Source: Nitrospira sp. SB0677_bin_15
Lineage (GTDB): Bacteria > Nitrospirota > Nitrospiria > Nitrospirales > UBA8639
Direction of reading: 5' to 3'
Length of the DNA stretch: 39,718 bases
Assembly (NCBI GenBank): GCA_009842645.1
Contig: VYFB01000036.1
Location: 1-39,718 of the forward strand
Every line of letters begins with the position of its first letter. Within the stretch, counting starts at the first letter, position 1. This document shows, one piece after another, positions 16,748 to 23,558 of this stretch. The position numbers and the translations under genes are program-made. The notes under the pieces were generated by a model. It saw nothing but the letters and a program-made list of their open reading frames with translations, was not told the origin of the DNA and did no database searches.

Positions 16748-16881
16748 GTATAGCCCTATCGTCAGGAACACAGGGTCCCGCTCGCATGGGAATGATTTTG
16801 TTGAAAAATGGAGCCGACGTTATCCCCGACGTATTGTATAAAGAAATCTCTTCCGTCTGCATGGAAGAAGACGGACAATGA
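16714..16881 (+). CDS. Small unrecognised ORF coupled to hsdS
   Basis: A 55-codon frame starts at ATG 16714 inside the end of the DUF4276 gene and stops at TGA 16879-16881, overlapping the hsdS ATG as ATGA. The first 34 bases are shared with DUF4276. The product (MDNQIGEFEALSIALSS... ending KEISSVCMEEDGQ) is acidic, with no recognised domain. A shorter start is ATG 16786. The stop-start overlap with hsdS is typical of genuine coupled genes and is the main support. It might be a small regulator of the ATPase pair, the 3' relic of a larger gene, or chance. Confidence 0.4.
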   Translation: MDNQIGEFEALSIALSSGTQGPARMGMILLKNGADVIPDVLYKEISSVCMEEDGQ

Positions 16882-17393
16882 GCGACTCGAATCTATTGGT
16901 CGAACCATTGCCGACTGGATGGGAAAATTTCTGGTTCCATGACGTGTGCGACCGGGTGAAAGATTCTTACCAACCGGTTAATAGAGGGAGTACGCCCTAC
17001 ATCGGACTGGAACATCTTGTTCAAGGGTTTCCGGCATTCGTCGGGCGTGGAGCAGAAAGTGAAATCAGATCGTCCAAAACGGCCTTCAAGGTAGGAGATA
17101 TTCTTTTCGGTAAACTTCGTCCCTATCTCCGCGAAGGGGCGCAGGCCGATTTCGATGGAATCAGCTCTACAGATATCCTCGTCTTTCGCGCCGCACAAAG
17201 ATGCGAATCCAATTTTCTCAAATACCTTATTCATAGCGACGAGTTTATCGACCACGCAAAATCAACAACCAGCGGAGTTCAGCACCCGCGCACTTTCTGG
17301 CCTTCGTTGCGTAAGTTCCAACTCTCGCTCCCTCCACGCCCCGAGCAGAAGAAGATCGCGCATGTCCTTTCGACGGTACAGCGGGCGATCTAG
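16878..17393 (+). CDS. hsdS: Type I specificity subunit HsdS, N-terminal half (ends at an amber codon)
   Basis: HsdS recognises the bipartite DNA target with two recognition domains joined by conserved coiled-coil regions. This frame covers the first recognition domain (GWENFWFHDVCDR...GVQHPRTFWPSLRKFQLSLPP) and the start of the first conserved helix (RPEQKKIAHVLSTVQRAI). It ends at TAG 17391-17393. The next codons in the same frame continue the helix as AQERIIQTTTELKKTLMHKLFTEG, which is what family members have directly after RAIE. One GAG to TAG change would explain the break. Half-HsdS proteins can dimerise in some systems, so residual function is possible but not assumed. Confidence 0.85.
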   Translation: MSDSNLLVEPLPTGWENFWFHDVCDRVKDSYQPVNRGSTPYIGLEHLVQGFPAFVGRGAESEIRSSKTAFKVGDILFGKLRPYLREGAQADFDGISSTDILVFRAAQRCESNFLKYLIHSDEFIDHAKSTTSGVQHPRTFWPSLRKFQLSLPPRPEQKKIAHVLSTVQRAI

Positions 17394-17441
17394 GCGCAGG
17401 AGCGGATCATTCAGACCACCACCGAACTGAAAAAGACCCTC

Positions 17442-18134
17442 ATGCACAAGCTCTTCACCGAAGGCATCAGAGGTGAACCGCAGAAACAGACTGAAATCGG
17501 TCTTATGCCCGAGAATTGGGAAACGCCGACGGTCGAAGCAGTCTGTACAATTAAGGCATCGGCGATGTCCTACAAACAATTGGAGGACGCTCCGAATGTG
17601 CCCAATGGTATCCGAGTGGTTGGAAGCAAGGTTTCGGATATGAACCTCCCCGACAACGAGATTGAGTTCCGTTCCGCAAACCTCGAACGCATTCTCTCTA
17701 AGAAAGAAGCCTTGAAGCGGACAGTTCCGGACAATTCCATTGTCTTTCCAAAACGGGGAGCGGCGATCGCGACCAACAAGAAACGACTCACCACCAGCCG
17801 TACCGTCTTAGATCCGAACCTGATCGCTGTCATGCCTTCCGAAGCCGTGAATCACCGGTATCTATTCCACTGGTTCAATACCTTTGACCTCAAGAAGATC
17901 ACCGATCCGGGTCCCACACCTCAACTGAACAAGAAGGATATTGCTCCCTTAAAGTTTCCAATGCCGCCCTTCGCCGAACAAGAAGCTATTGCGGTCGTGA
18001 TTGATGCTGCTGAAGAGAAAACTGCCCTTAACGGACGAAAGCGCGATCAACTCAAGGACCTCTTCCGCACCCTCCTTCACGAATTGATGACCGCTAAAAT
18101 TCGTGTGCACGATTTGAATTTCCAGGAAAAATAA
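17442..18134 (+). CDS. hsdS: HsdS C-terminal half (same frame, after the amber codon)
   Basis: This is the continuation of hsdS in the same reading frame. It starts at the first ATG after the amber codon (17442) inside the conserved helix (MHKLFTEGIRGEPQKQTEIGLMPENWE). Then come the second recognition domain (VEAVCTIKASAMSYKQLED... to TPQLNKKDIAPLKFPMPP) and the second conserved region (FAEQEAIAVVIDAAEEKTALNGRKRDQLKDLFRTLLHELMTAKIRV). There is no clear ribosome binding site before 17442, so expression as a separate protein is uncertain. Read together, 16878-18134 is one 418-codon hsdS with one nonsense codon. Confidence 0.85.
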   Translation: MHKLFTEGIRGEPQKQTEIGLMPENWETPTVEAVCTIKASAMSYKQLEDAPNVPNGIRVVGSKVSDMNLPDNEIEFRSANLERILSKKEALKRTVPDNSIVFPKRGAAIATNKKRLTTSRTVLDPNLIAVMPSEAVNHRYLFHWFNTFDLKKITDPGPTPQLNKKDIAPLKFPMPPFAEQEAIAVVIDAAEEKTALNGRKRDQLKDLFRTLLHELMTAKIRVHDLNFQEK

Positions 18135-18137
18135 CTC

Positions 18138-18290
18138 ATGGATTTTCCCGATCTCCCACACCTACTGCAACTTCAGAAAGATTTATGGCAATGACCCAGT
18201 TCTCGTGCTGCGGTGATGGTCGGAGCCGGATTTAGCCGAAATTCAGTGTCAACACCAGGTGTAAAGCACGCCTTTCCCCTTATTTCCCCT
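18138..18290 (+). pseudogene. Relic of a SIR2-domain defence protein (N-terminus only)
   Basis: An ATG at 18138, 3 bp after hsdS, reads MDFPDLPHLLQLQKDLWQ, then TGA, then PSSRAAVMVGAGFSRNSVSTPGVKHAFPL in the same frame. VMVGAGFSRN is the NAD-binding start of SIR2-like NADases found in anti-phage systems, and homologues read LW.W.. at the stop position, so TGG to TGA is the likely lesion. After FPL (about 18285) the similarity fades and no frame up to 18523 looks like the rest of a SIR2 domain. The gene was thus truncated as well as stopped. It lies directly in the hsdS wake and was probably part of the same defence operon. Confidence 0.6.
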
Positions 18291-18523
18291 CTGGTCGGAT
18301 CCAGCCAATCGGTATCTGATCAAAATCGTACAGCAAAGCCCCTGAGTGCGAACATCCCGCCACGTGTTTTGAGCATAACCAGTCATTCAGGCTCCCATGC
18401 AAGGATTTTTCAGTCTGAGAGACGACCAACGTTTTCATTTCGTTGCCTTACATCAGACTTCATGTTTCAATACAGTCCAATGACTATTGACAATTACAGC
18501 ATAAAGCCCCGAGGAGTTGCCGT

Positions 18524-19174
18524 ATGCCAAAAACACAGACCGTGCTTACGATTTTTGTCTCTTCCCCTGGAGATGTTGCCGAAGAGCGCGAAGTTTTTGA
18601 AGACGTTGTTCAGGAATTGAATAACACCTGAGCGGATACGCTTGACATTCGCCTGGATGTCGTACGATGGGAAACTCGTACAACCCCTGGATTTGGTAAA
18701 GATCCACAGGATGTTATAAACAAACAGATTTCTGATGCTTACGATATTTTCATCGGTATAATGTGGACACGTTTTGGTACGCCCACGCCACGAGCAGGTT
18801 CCGGCACAGAAGAAGAATTTTTGCGAGCTTACGATCGCTATAAAGAAGACCAAAATTCTATAGAAATAATGTTCTATTTTAAGACTACACCAGTATCTCC
18901 TGTCGATCTGGGCCTAGATCAATTAGGAGCCATTTCCAAGTTTCGAACAAAATTGAAGGACTTAGGAGGTCTCTACAGAGAATTTAGCTCAATTGAAGAG
19001 TTCCGTAATAATATAAGGCGACATCTTAGTACGACGGTCCAAAAATGGAAAAAGAAAATAGATGACAGGCCTATTGGTGAACCTATTCCGGCTCACAGGG
19101 AAATTGCAGATGTGACACAAAACAATTCCATTGAGGAGGAAGAAGAAGGACTCATTGATTTAAGGAACCTCTGA
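18524..19174 (+). pseudogene. DUF4062-domain protein, broken by an internal TGA and a MITE
   Basis: ATG 18524 has a good ribosome binding site (GAGGAG 7 bp upstream). The frame reads TVLTIFVSSPGDVAEEREVFEDVVQELN, then TGA at codon 36 (18629-18631), then ADTLDIRLDVVRWET...IFIGIMWTRFGTPTPRAGSGTEEEF. This is the DUF4062 family, a TIR/nucleoside-deoxyribosyltransferase-like fold common at the N-terminus of STAND-type defence proteins. In homologues a residue such as W fits the stop, again a TGG to TGA type change. An acidic stretch (NNSIEEEEEGLIDL) follows, and then MITE copy 3 enters at 19164, adding RNL and a stop. The domain that would follow DUF4062 is missing. It might pair with the upstream SIR2 relic. 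Confidence 0.75.
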
Positions 19175-19305
19175 TTAAGTGGCCTATCGGGCGCATGGCT
19201 GCGTTGTGTCCTCGCTCAACCCTCACCTATCTCGATGATAAGCTTCGGGTTTCGCTCCGGGACGCCTTGCCCTGCATCCCGCTATCACAATAAATCAGAG
19301 GTTCC
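19164..19305 (+). mobile_element. MITE copy 3 (142 bp) inside the DUF4062 gene
   Basis: The ends are GGAACCTCTGATTAAGTG and AATCAGAGGTTCC, and the length is identical to copies 2 and 4. The flank repeat is TTTA (19159-19162 and 19306-19309), leaving one extra A at the left boundary. Removing the element and one TTTA would extend the DUF4062 frame by 12 codons to a stop that overlaps the start of the next gene. Confidence 0.85.
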
Positions 19306-19340
19306 TTTATGCTTCCGGACAAGGCGATCGAATCTAGAGC

Positions 19341-19670
19341 ATGAGTGAAATGGAGCGAAAGAGGGTTTTTAAAGAGCGGGTGAGGGCATGGGCCGCGAAA
19401 TTGGACGTGGACGTCGTTTGGCTGGGCGTGCGCCCGATGCGAAATAAGTGGGCCTCTTGCTCAACGAACGGGTATCTTAATTTCAATGCCGAACTATTAG
19501 ACCTCAAGCAGAGCCTATGGGATTACGTCATTGTGCATGAACTTCTTCATTTTTTCGTACCGAATCATGGAAAGTTGTGGAAAAGTTTGATGAGCGCACA
19601 CTTGGGAGATTATGAGCGTGCGGAGGCAGAGTTGCGGATGCGAGCAAGATGTGCGGACGCTATACTTTGA
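19341..19670 (+). CDS. YgjP/DUF45-like zinc metallopeptidase
   Basis: The 109-aa protein carries the motif HELLHFFVPNHGKLW with H66, E67, H70 and H76, that is HExxH plus a third histidine six residues later, as in YgjP/WLM-type metallohydrolases. RNKWASCSTNGYLNFNAELL before it is the other family block. The protein is shorter than YgjP (about 230 aa) but similar in size to the short forms often encoded next to type I restriction genes, which fits its place at the end of the island. ATG 19341 overlaps the TGA of a short upstream frame. Its 3' end overlaps the SRAP gene by 22 bases. Confidence 0.82.
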   Translation: MSEMERKRVFKERVRAWAAKLDVDVVWLGVRPMRNKWASCSTNGYLNFNAELLDLKQSLWDYVIVHELLHFFVPNHGKLWKSLMSAHLGDYERAEAELRMRARCADAIL

Positions 19671-20329
19671 CCTGCACGCCCGAGGTCCTCGCTGAGGAGT
19701 TTCAACTCGAAGCCGCCCCGGACCTTCAGCCCCGCTATAACGTGGCTCCCTCCCAATCGGTTGTTTGTGTCAGAGCGGCGCTTCCTGCACGGAAACGCGA
19801 AGCGGTCGCGCTACGGTGGGGATTGATCCCCTCGTGGGCCGGGGACCCCGCCATGGGAATGAACCTCATCAATGCCCGGGCAGAAACCGTGGCGGAAAAG
19901 CCGTCCTTTCGAAAACCGTTTCAGGAACGTCGCTGTCTGGTGCTGGCAGACGGCTATTATGAATGGAAACGGGAAGGCTCACGAAAGCAGCCCTACCATA
20001 TCCGGTTGAACAGTGAACGTCCATTTGCGTTCGCCGGACTTTGGGATCAGTGGACGGGTGCCGATGGGAAGACCATCGAATCATGCGCGATCCTCACCAC
20101 GACGCCCAACGAACGCTTGGCCTCGATTCATGACCGGATGCCGGTCATTTTGCCGACCTTAGCGTATGAACCGTGGCTGGATCCCGGGTTACAGGATGCG
20201 ACACGGCTTCTCACGTTCCTGACGCCTTACCCCGCAGACGCCATGATTGCGGTGCCGGTCAGCCGGTTGGTCAATGATCCGAGAGTGGACGACGCGCGCT
20301 GCCTCGAAGCCTGTTCCCGCAGTCTTTAG
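19649..20329 (+). CDS. SRAP-domain protein (YedK/HMCES family)
   Basis: SRAP proteins form a covalent thiazolidine link through Cys2 with abasic sites in single-stranded DNA and shield them; they are cytosolic DNA-repair proteins. The 226-aa protein starts MCGRYTLT, with C2 exposed after Met removal. N75 (NARAET), E105 (GYYEW) and H161 (IHDRMPVIL) complete the catalytic set. RWGLIPSWA and YNVAPSQ are further family blocks. It overlaps the end of the metallopeptidase gene by 22 bases, so the two are coupled. Confidence 0.95.
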   Translation: MCGRYTLTCTPEVLAEEFQLEAAPDLQPRYNVAPSQSVVCVRAALPARKREAVALRWGLIPSWAGDPAMGMNLINARAETVAEKPSFRKPFQERRCLVLADGYYEWKREGSRKQPYHIRLNSERPFAFAGLWDQWTGADGKTIESCAILTTTPNERLASIHDRMPVILPTLAYEPWLDPGLQDATRLLTFLTPYPADAMIAVPVSRLVNDPRVDDARCLEACSRSL

Positions 20330-20557
20330 CGGGGACACAGTTCATGCATGTGTAAGGCGGCATCCCATGCGGTCTGCTCCTCTCTTTTGTAAGGAGGGGG
20401 AGGGGAGGTAGAGAGGCTTTGGATATTACTGTGAGAATCGGCGCCCCACGGACATGCGGCTCTACCCCACCTGACCTCCCCTTACAAAGGGGAGGAACCT
20501 ACAAGAAGATCCGCACAGAGTTGGCACACACTCTCCTGTCAACGAATGAGTGAACAT
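20330..20557. repeat. Intergenic inverted pair of CTCCCCTT...AAGGGGAGG repeats
   Basis: A unit reading TTTTGTAAGGAGGGGGAGGGGAGGTAGAG at about 20385-20420 is facing a reversed unit at about 20465-20505 (CTCTACCCCACCTGACCTCCCC...AAAGGGGAGG). The same unit occurs alone at 7225-7300 and 24520-24565. No gene is seen. The two convergent genes around it (SRAP plus, SDR minus) may use it as a bidirectional barrier. Confidence 0.55.
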
Positions 20558-21373
20558 TTACCGGGTTGCCGTCCGGATGACACGGCTCACGGTTCTGATG
20601 AGGAACATCCGTGGCAACCATTTCATGACCAATGCCGTCAGCTTGCCTTGCCAGCCGATGGTGACGACGGGGCCCTTGTTCGGCAATGCGGCCAGGGACG
20701 CGTGGACCACCTGGTCGGCCGTTTGCATGGGCAAGAGGCCGGGTGGACGATAGCCGGCCGTGCTATGAAAATCGGTCTCTGTTTGTCCCGGGCAACAGGC
20801 TTGGATCACCACGCCGGTGTCGCGCGTTTCCTCGGCCAATGCTTCTGAAAACGACACCAGGAACGCTTTAGTCGCGGCATATTCCGCGAAATGCGGGATA
20901 GGGAGCAGGCCGGCGATGGAGGCCACGTTGATGATGGTCCCTGACCTGCGCTCGATCATTCCCGGCAGAAACAACCGGATACTTTCCACCACGGTTCGGA
21001 CGTGTACGTGCAGCATCTCCTGGATGCGCGGGAGCGGGTGGGAGACGAATTCCCCGTACAATCCAAACCCGGCGTTGTTGATCAGCATGTCCGGGGTCTG
21101 CCGGTATTGCCGGCTTTCCACGAATAATTGATGGGCGGCGTCAGGCCCGGACAGGTCGGCAATGAACGCGTGGGCTTGAATCCCGTGGTTCGCCTCGAGT
21201 TCACGGGCGAGGCGGGTGAGTCGCGTCTCATCGCGCGAGACCAGCAACAGATCATAGCCCCGGTTTGCAAGGACGCGGGCATAGGCGGCCCCGATCCCTC
21301 GTGAAGCCCCGGTGACAACGGCCAATGGATTCATGTCCGTGCGTTCGACGGCGGGATGATCAGGGTTCGGCAT
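20558..21373 (-). CDS. Short-chain dehydrogenase/reductase (classical SDR)
   Basis: An NAD(P)-dependent oxidoreductase of about 258-271 residues. Seen are the cofactor motif TGASRGIG, then NNAGFG, the catalytic S-Y-K set (NVASIAG, YAATK), and CCPGQTETDF after the catalytic helix. The Arg in VSRDE after the second strand suggests NADP(H) preference. The C-terminal tail has a hydrophobic and basic stretch (LTALVMKWLPRMFLIRTVSRVIRT) that may associate with membrane. A second possible start is the Met 14 codons in (21334), directly before the Rossmann fold. The substrate cannot be inferred. It lies 15 bp after the exported unknown and may share its transcript. Confidence 0.9.
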   Translation of the reverse strand: MPNPDHPAVERTDMNPLAVVTGASRGIGAAYARVLANRGYDLLLVSRDETRLTRLARELEANHGIQAHAFIADLSGPDAAHQLFVESRQYRQTPDMLINNAGFGLYGEFVSHPLPRIQEMLHVHVRTVVESIRLFLPGMIERRSGTIINVASIAGLLPIPHFAEYAATKAFLVSFSEALAEETRDTGVVIQACCPGQTETDFHSTAGYRPPGLLPMQTADQVVHASLAALPNKGPVVTIGWQGKLTALVMKWLPRMFLIRTVSRVIRTATR

Positions 21374-21388
21374 GGGTTGTCTGTCCGG

Positions 21389-21949
21389 TTAAGGGGTAAC
21401 GGCGGCGTTCCAGGTATCGCGCTGGCCTTGGGCGTGGGCGGCATCCTGAAAGACGACGTGAATGATCATATTCCCGAACGGTCGCCGCACGATTTTCAGC
21501 AACACAAAGCCGTCCACAAACCCGAACACCAGTTCTTGAGCAGTTCCATCTTTAAAGATCGCCTGTTCCTGGTCAGTGGGCTGGTGGTTAAGGGGGTATT
21601 GTGAGGTCAGCACCTCAAAGACTTCAAGAAACCATTCCTGTGTATACGTGCCCATTTCAATGTCGATGTGGCTGAGAGTGGCCGGCGGGCCTCCTTTCCC
21701 GGACGGAGCGCCTGCGTTTGGGCCATAGGCCAAGGTAAAGTAACGATTCTTTCCCATAAGGTCATAGAGGCATTGGGTCTGGCTTGAGCAGTCTTCAAGC
21801 GCCTTGACTTCTGCGGGGGTCATGCCGAATTTCAAGGCACCGAAGCCTTGGATTGTGGCAGCCTGAATCGGGGCCGTCGTGGCTAGAAGGCTCACGATGC
21901 TGAAAGCCATAAGGGGCAGCACGGCGGTCGTTCTCAAACGATTAGTCAT
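21389..21949 (-). CDS. Exported protein of unknown function
   Basis: From ATG 21949 (AAAGGAG 8 bp upstream) the product has 186 residues. Residues 1-29 form a signal peptide (MTNRLRTTAVLPLMAFSIVSLLATTAPIQAA). The mature part begins TIQGFGALKFGMTPAEVKALEDC. The phrase LKFGMTPAEVKAL is seen in many small periplasmic proteins of the SmpA/BamE-like type, but the rest is not recognised. Two cysteines (SSQTQCL and EDC) may form a disulfide. The frame continues upstream to 22063 without a signal peptide in place, so 21949 is preferred. Confidence 0.7.
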   Translation of the reverse strand: MTNRLRTTAVLPLMAFSIVSLLATTAPIQAATIQGFGALKFGMTPAEVKALEDCSSQTQCLYDLMGKNRYFTLAYGPNAGAPSGKGGPPATLSHIDIEMGTYTQEWFLEVFEVLTSQYPLNHQPTDQEQAIFKDGTAQELVFGFVDGFVLLKIVRRPFGNMIIHVVFQDAAHAQGQRDTWNAAVTP

Positions 21950-22063
21950 GAGTGCAACTCCTTTGAAGGTGACAGGGGACCCCATGATGCTCTGTATGCG
22001 AATGAAAAACAAGTATGCGAGGCGTTCGAGGGGTTCCGTGTGGTCGTGAGGCCACGTCGGCAT

Positions 22064-22209
22064 GCGGATGTTATAGGAGACGGCCTCTGATCTGTTACCC
22101 TCTCCCCACCGTGGTGTATAGACCGGGGGCAGGGTGAGGGGGAAGCAGGCGCGCTCTTAACAAGGAGGAGGAAGTAAAGAGGCGCCTGCGGGCAGGTGGA
22201 ACATCCTTG
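22064..22209. repeat. Intergenic region with CCCTCTCCC-type repeat
   Basis: TACCCTCTCCCCACC...CAGGGTGAGGGGG at about 22095-22142 is a hairpin-forming unit of the dispersed family seen at 12500 and 24480. It lies between the cynS stop and the next gene and may slow transcription out of the cyn operon. Confidence 0.45.
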
Positions 22210-22644
22210 TCAGAAAGTTTTGTACTCGAGCCACTTGCCGTTCAGGGTGATCTTGCAACGATCTTCTCCCTGGCTTCCCTTGACCTTTTCCATGTCGATC
22301 GAGAAGTCAATGGCGCTCATGATGCCGTCTCCGAACGTTTCATTGGCCATCTCCCGCAAAGCATCGCCGTACACGCCAATGACTTCAAGCAGTCGATACT
22401 TGAACGGATCACTCATGTTCGGGAAATCCGCCCGAACCGGAAAACGGCTCAAGCTGGCGGTGGACTCCTGGTCCAGGTCCAACAGCTTTCCGACGGTTGC
22501 CGCCTGCTCGGGCGTCAAGCGGTGATTGCCGGTCAAGGCAGCGGCTACAAAGGTCGGACTTTTCCCCACCGCTGCAGCGACGTCGACAAGCGCAATATTT
22601 TTTTCCAGACGTTTGGCTTTTATGACTGCTTTCGCATCGTTCAT
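22210..22644 (-). CDS. cynS: Cyanate hydratase (cyanase)
   Basis: Cyanase converts cyanate and bicarbonate to carbamate and CO2, and carbamate decays to ammonia; it is a cytosolic decamer. The 144 residues from ATG 22644 (AAAGGAG 8 bp upstream) begin with an HTH-like N-terminal domain (KRLEKNIALVDVAAAVGKSPTFVAAALTGNHRL). The catalytic domain follows: DPFKYRLLEVIGVYGDALREMANETFGDGIMSAIDFSIDMEK. R84, E87 and S110 match the Arg-Glu-Ser active site of the E. coli enzyme. It is last in the cyn operon, 20 bp after the ATPase gene. In ammonia- or nitrite-oxidising bacteria cyanase supplies ammonium; here it is fed by the linked importer. Confidence 0.97.
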   Translation of the reverse strand: MNDAKAVIKAKRLEKNIALVDVAAAVGKSPTFVAAALTGNHRLTPEQAATVGKLLDLDQESTASLSRFPVRADFPNMSDPFKYRLLEVIGVYGDALREMANETFGDGIMSAIDFSIDMEKVKGSQGEDRCKITLNGKWLEYKTF

Positions 22645-22663
22645 GATGATGGCTCCTTTCCAG

Positions 22664-23554
22664 TTAGGGGCGGCCACACAGGGCCGCCTCTACGGGTTTC
22701 GTCTGCTGAGTACGGAAATGAATTTCGACGGGGCCGGACCGTTCCGTATGATCCCCGCTCTCATCCGCTTGTCCGTGTGAGGCGTGGCGGACGAGAAAAT
22801 GGATGATATGGTTTCGAATCTTGTAATAGTGTTCGTCTTCGATAATCGTTTCCCTTGACCGCGGCCGGGGTATGGTGACGTCCACGATCTCCGCAATCCG
22901 TGCGGAAGGGCCGTTGGTCATGAGCATGATGCGATCGGAGAGCAGGATGGCTTCGTCCACGTCATGCGTGACCATGAAGACCGTGTTGCGCGTGGCATTC
23001 CACATCTGCACCAATTCCTCTTGAATCACGCCCCTGGTCAGCGCGTCGATTTGCGCAAACGGCTCATCCAGCAAGAGGACCTTTGGCTCAATGGAAAACG
23101 CGCGTGCGAGTCCGACCCGTTGTTTCATGCCCCCGGACAGGGCCGCGGGTTTTTTTGTTTCGGCCCCTTGCAGGCTGACGAGGGTGATGTATTTCTGCAC
23201 GTGTGCTTTGATCTTCTGCGAACTCCAAGTGGGATACGCCGAGCGGACGGCCAGGGCGACGTTCTCGAAGACCGTCATCCACGGCATCAACGCGAAACTT
23301 TGAAATACCACCATCCGGTCCAATCCCGGCCCCGTGACTTCCTGTCCGTTCAAGATAGCTCCGCCTTCGGTCGGGGTTTCCAGCCCGGCAATGATGTTGA
23401 GCAACGTGCTTTTCCCGCATCCGGAATGACCGATCACGGTGACGAATTCTCCTTTGTTGATCTTGACCGTAACGTCTTCGAAGATACAGACCGTGCCGTT
23501 CCCGGAATGACTCGGGAAATACTTGCTGAGATGATCGATAGAGAGAAAAGACAT
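22664..23554 (-). CDS. cynD: Cyanate/nitrate-type ABC transporter ATP-binding protein
   Basis: The ATPase powers uptake through the linked permease. The 296 residues from ATG 23554 show Walker A GHSGCGKST, Q-loop VVFQSFALMPW, signature LSGGMKQR, Walker B VLLLDEPF, and the H-loop VTHDVDEA. It is a NrtD/CynD-type single-domain ATPase, without the solute-binding fusion seen in NrtC. The symbol is by analogy with the cyanobacterial cynABDS operon. Oddity: the last residues (KPVEAALCGRP, stop) are encoded by a GTAGAGGCGGCC...GGGGC palindromic repeat (22665-22693), so the C-terminus has probably been replaced by repeat sequence. It lies 4 bp after the permease gene and 20 bp before cynS. Confidence 0.93.
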   Translation of the reverse strand: MSFLSIDHLSKYFPSHSGNGTVCIFEDVTVKINKGEFVTVIGHSGCGKSTLLNIIAGLETPTEGGAILNGQEVTGPGLDRMVVFQSFALMPWMTVFENVALAVRSAYPTWSSQKIKAHVQKYITLVSLQGAETKKPAALSGGMKQRVGLARAFSIEPKVLLLDEPFAQIDALTRGVIQEELVQMWNATRNTVFMVTHDVDEAILLSDRIMLMTNGPSARIAEIVDVTIPRPRSRETIIEDEHYYKIRNHIIHFLVRHASHGQADESGDHTERSGPVEIHFRTQQTKPVEAALCGRP

Positions 23555-23558
23555 GACG

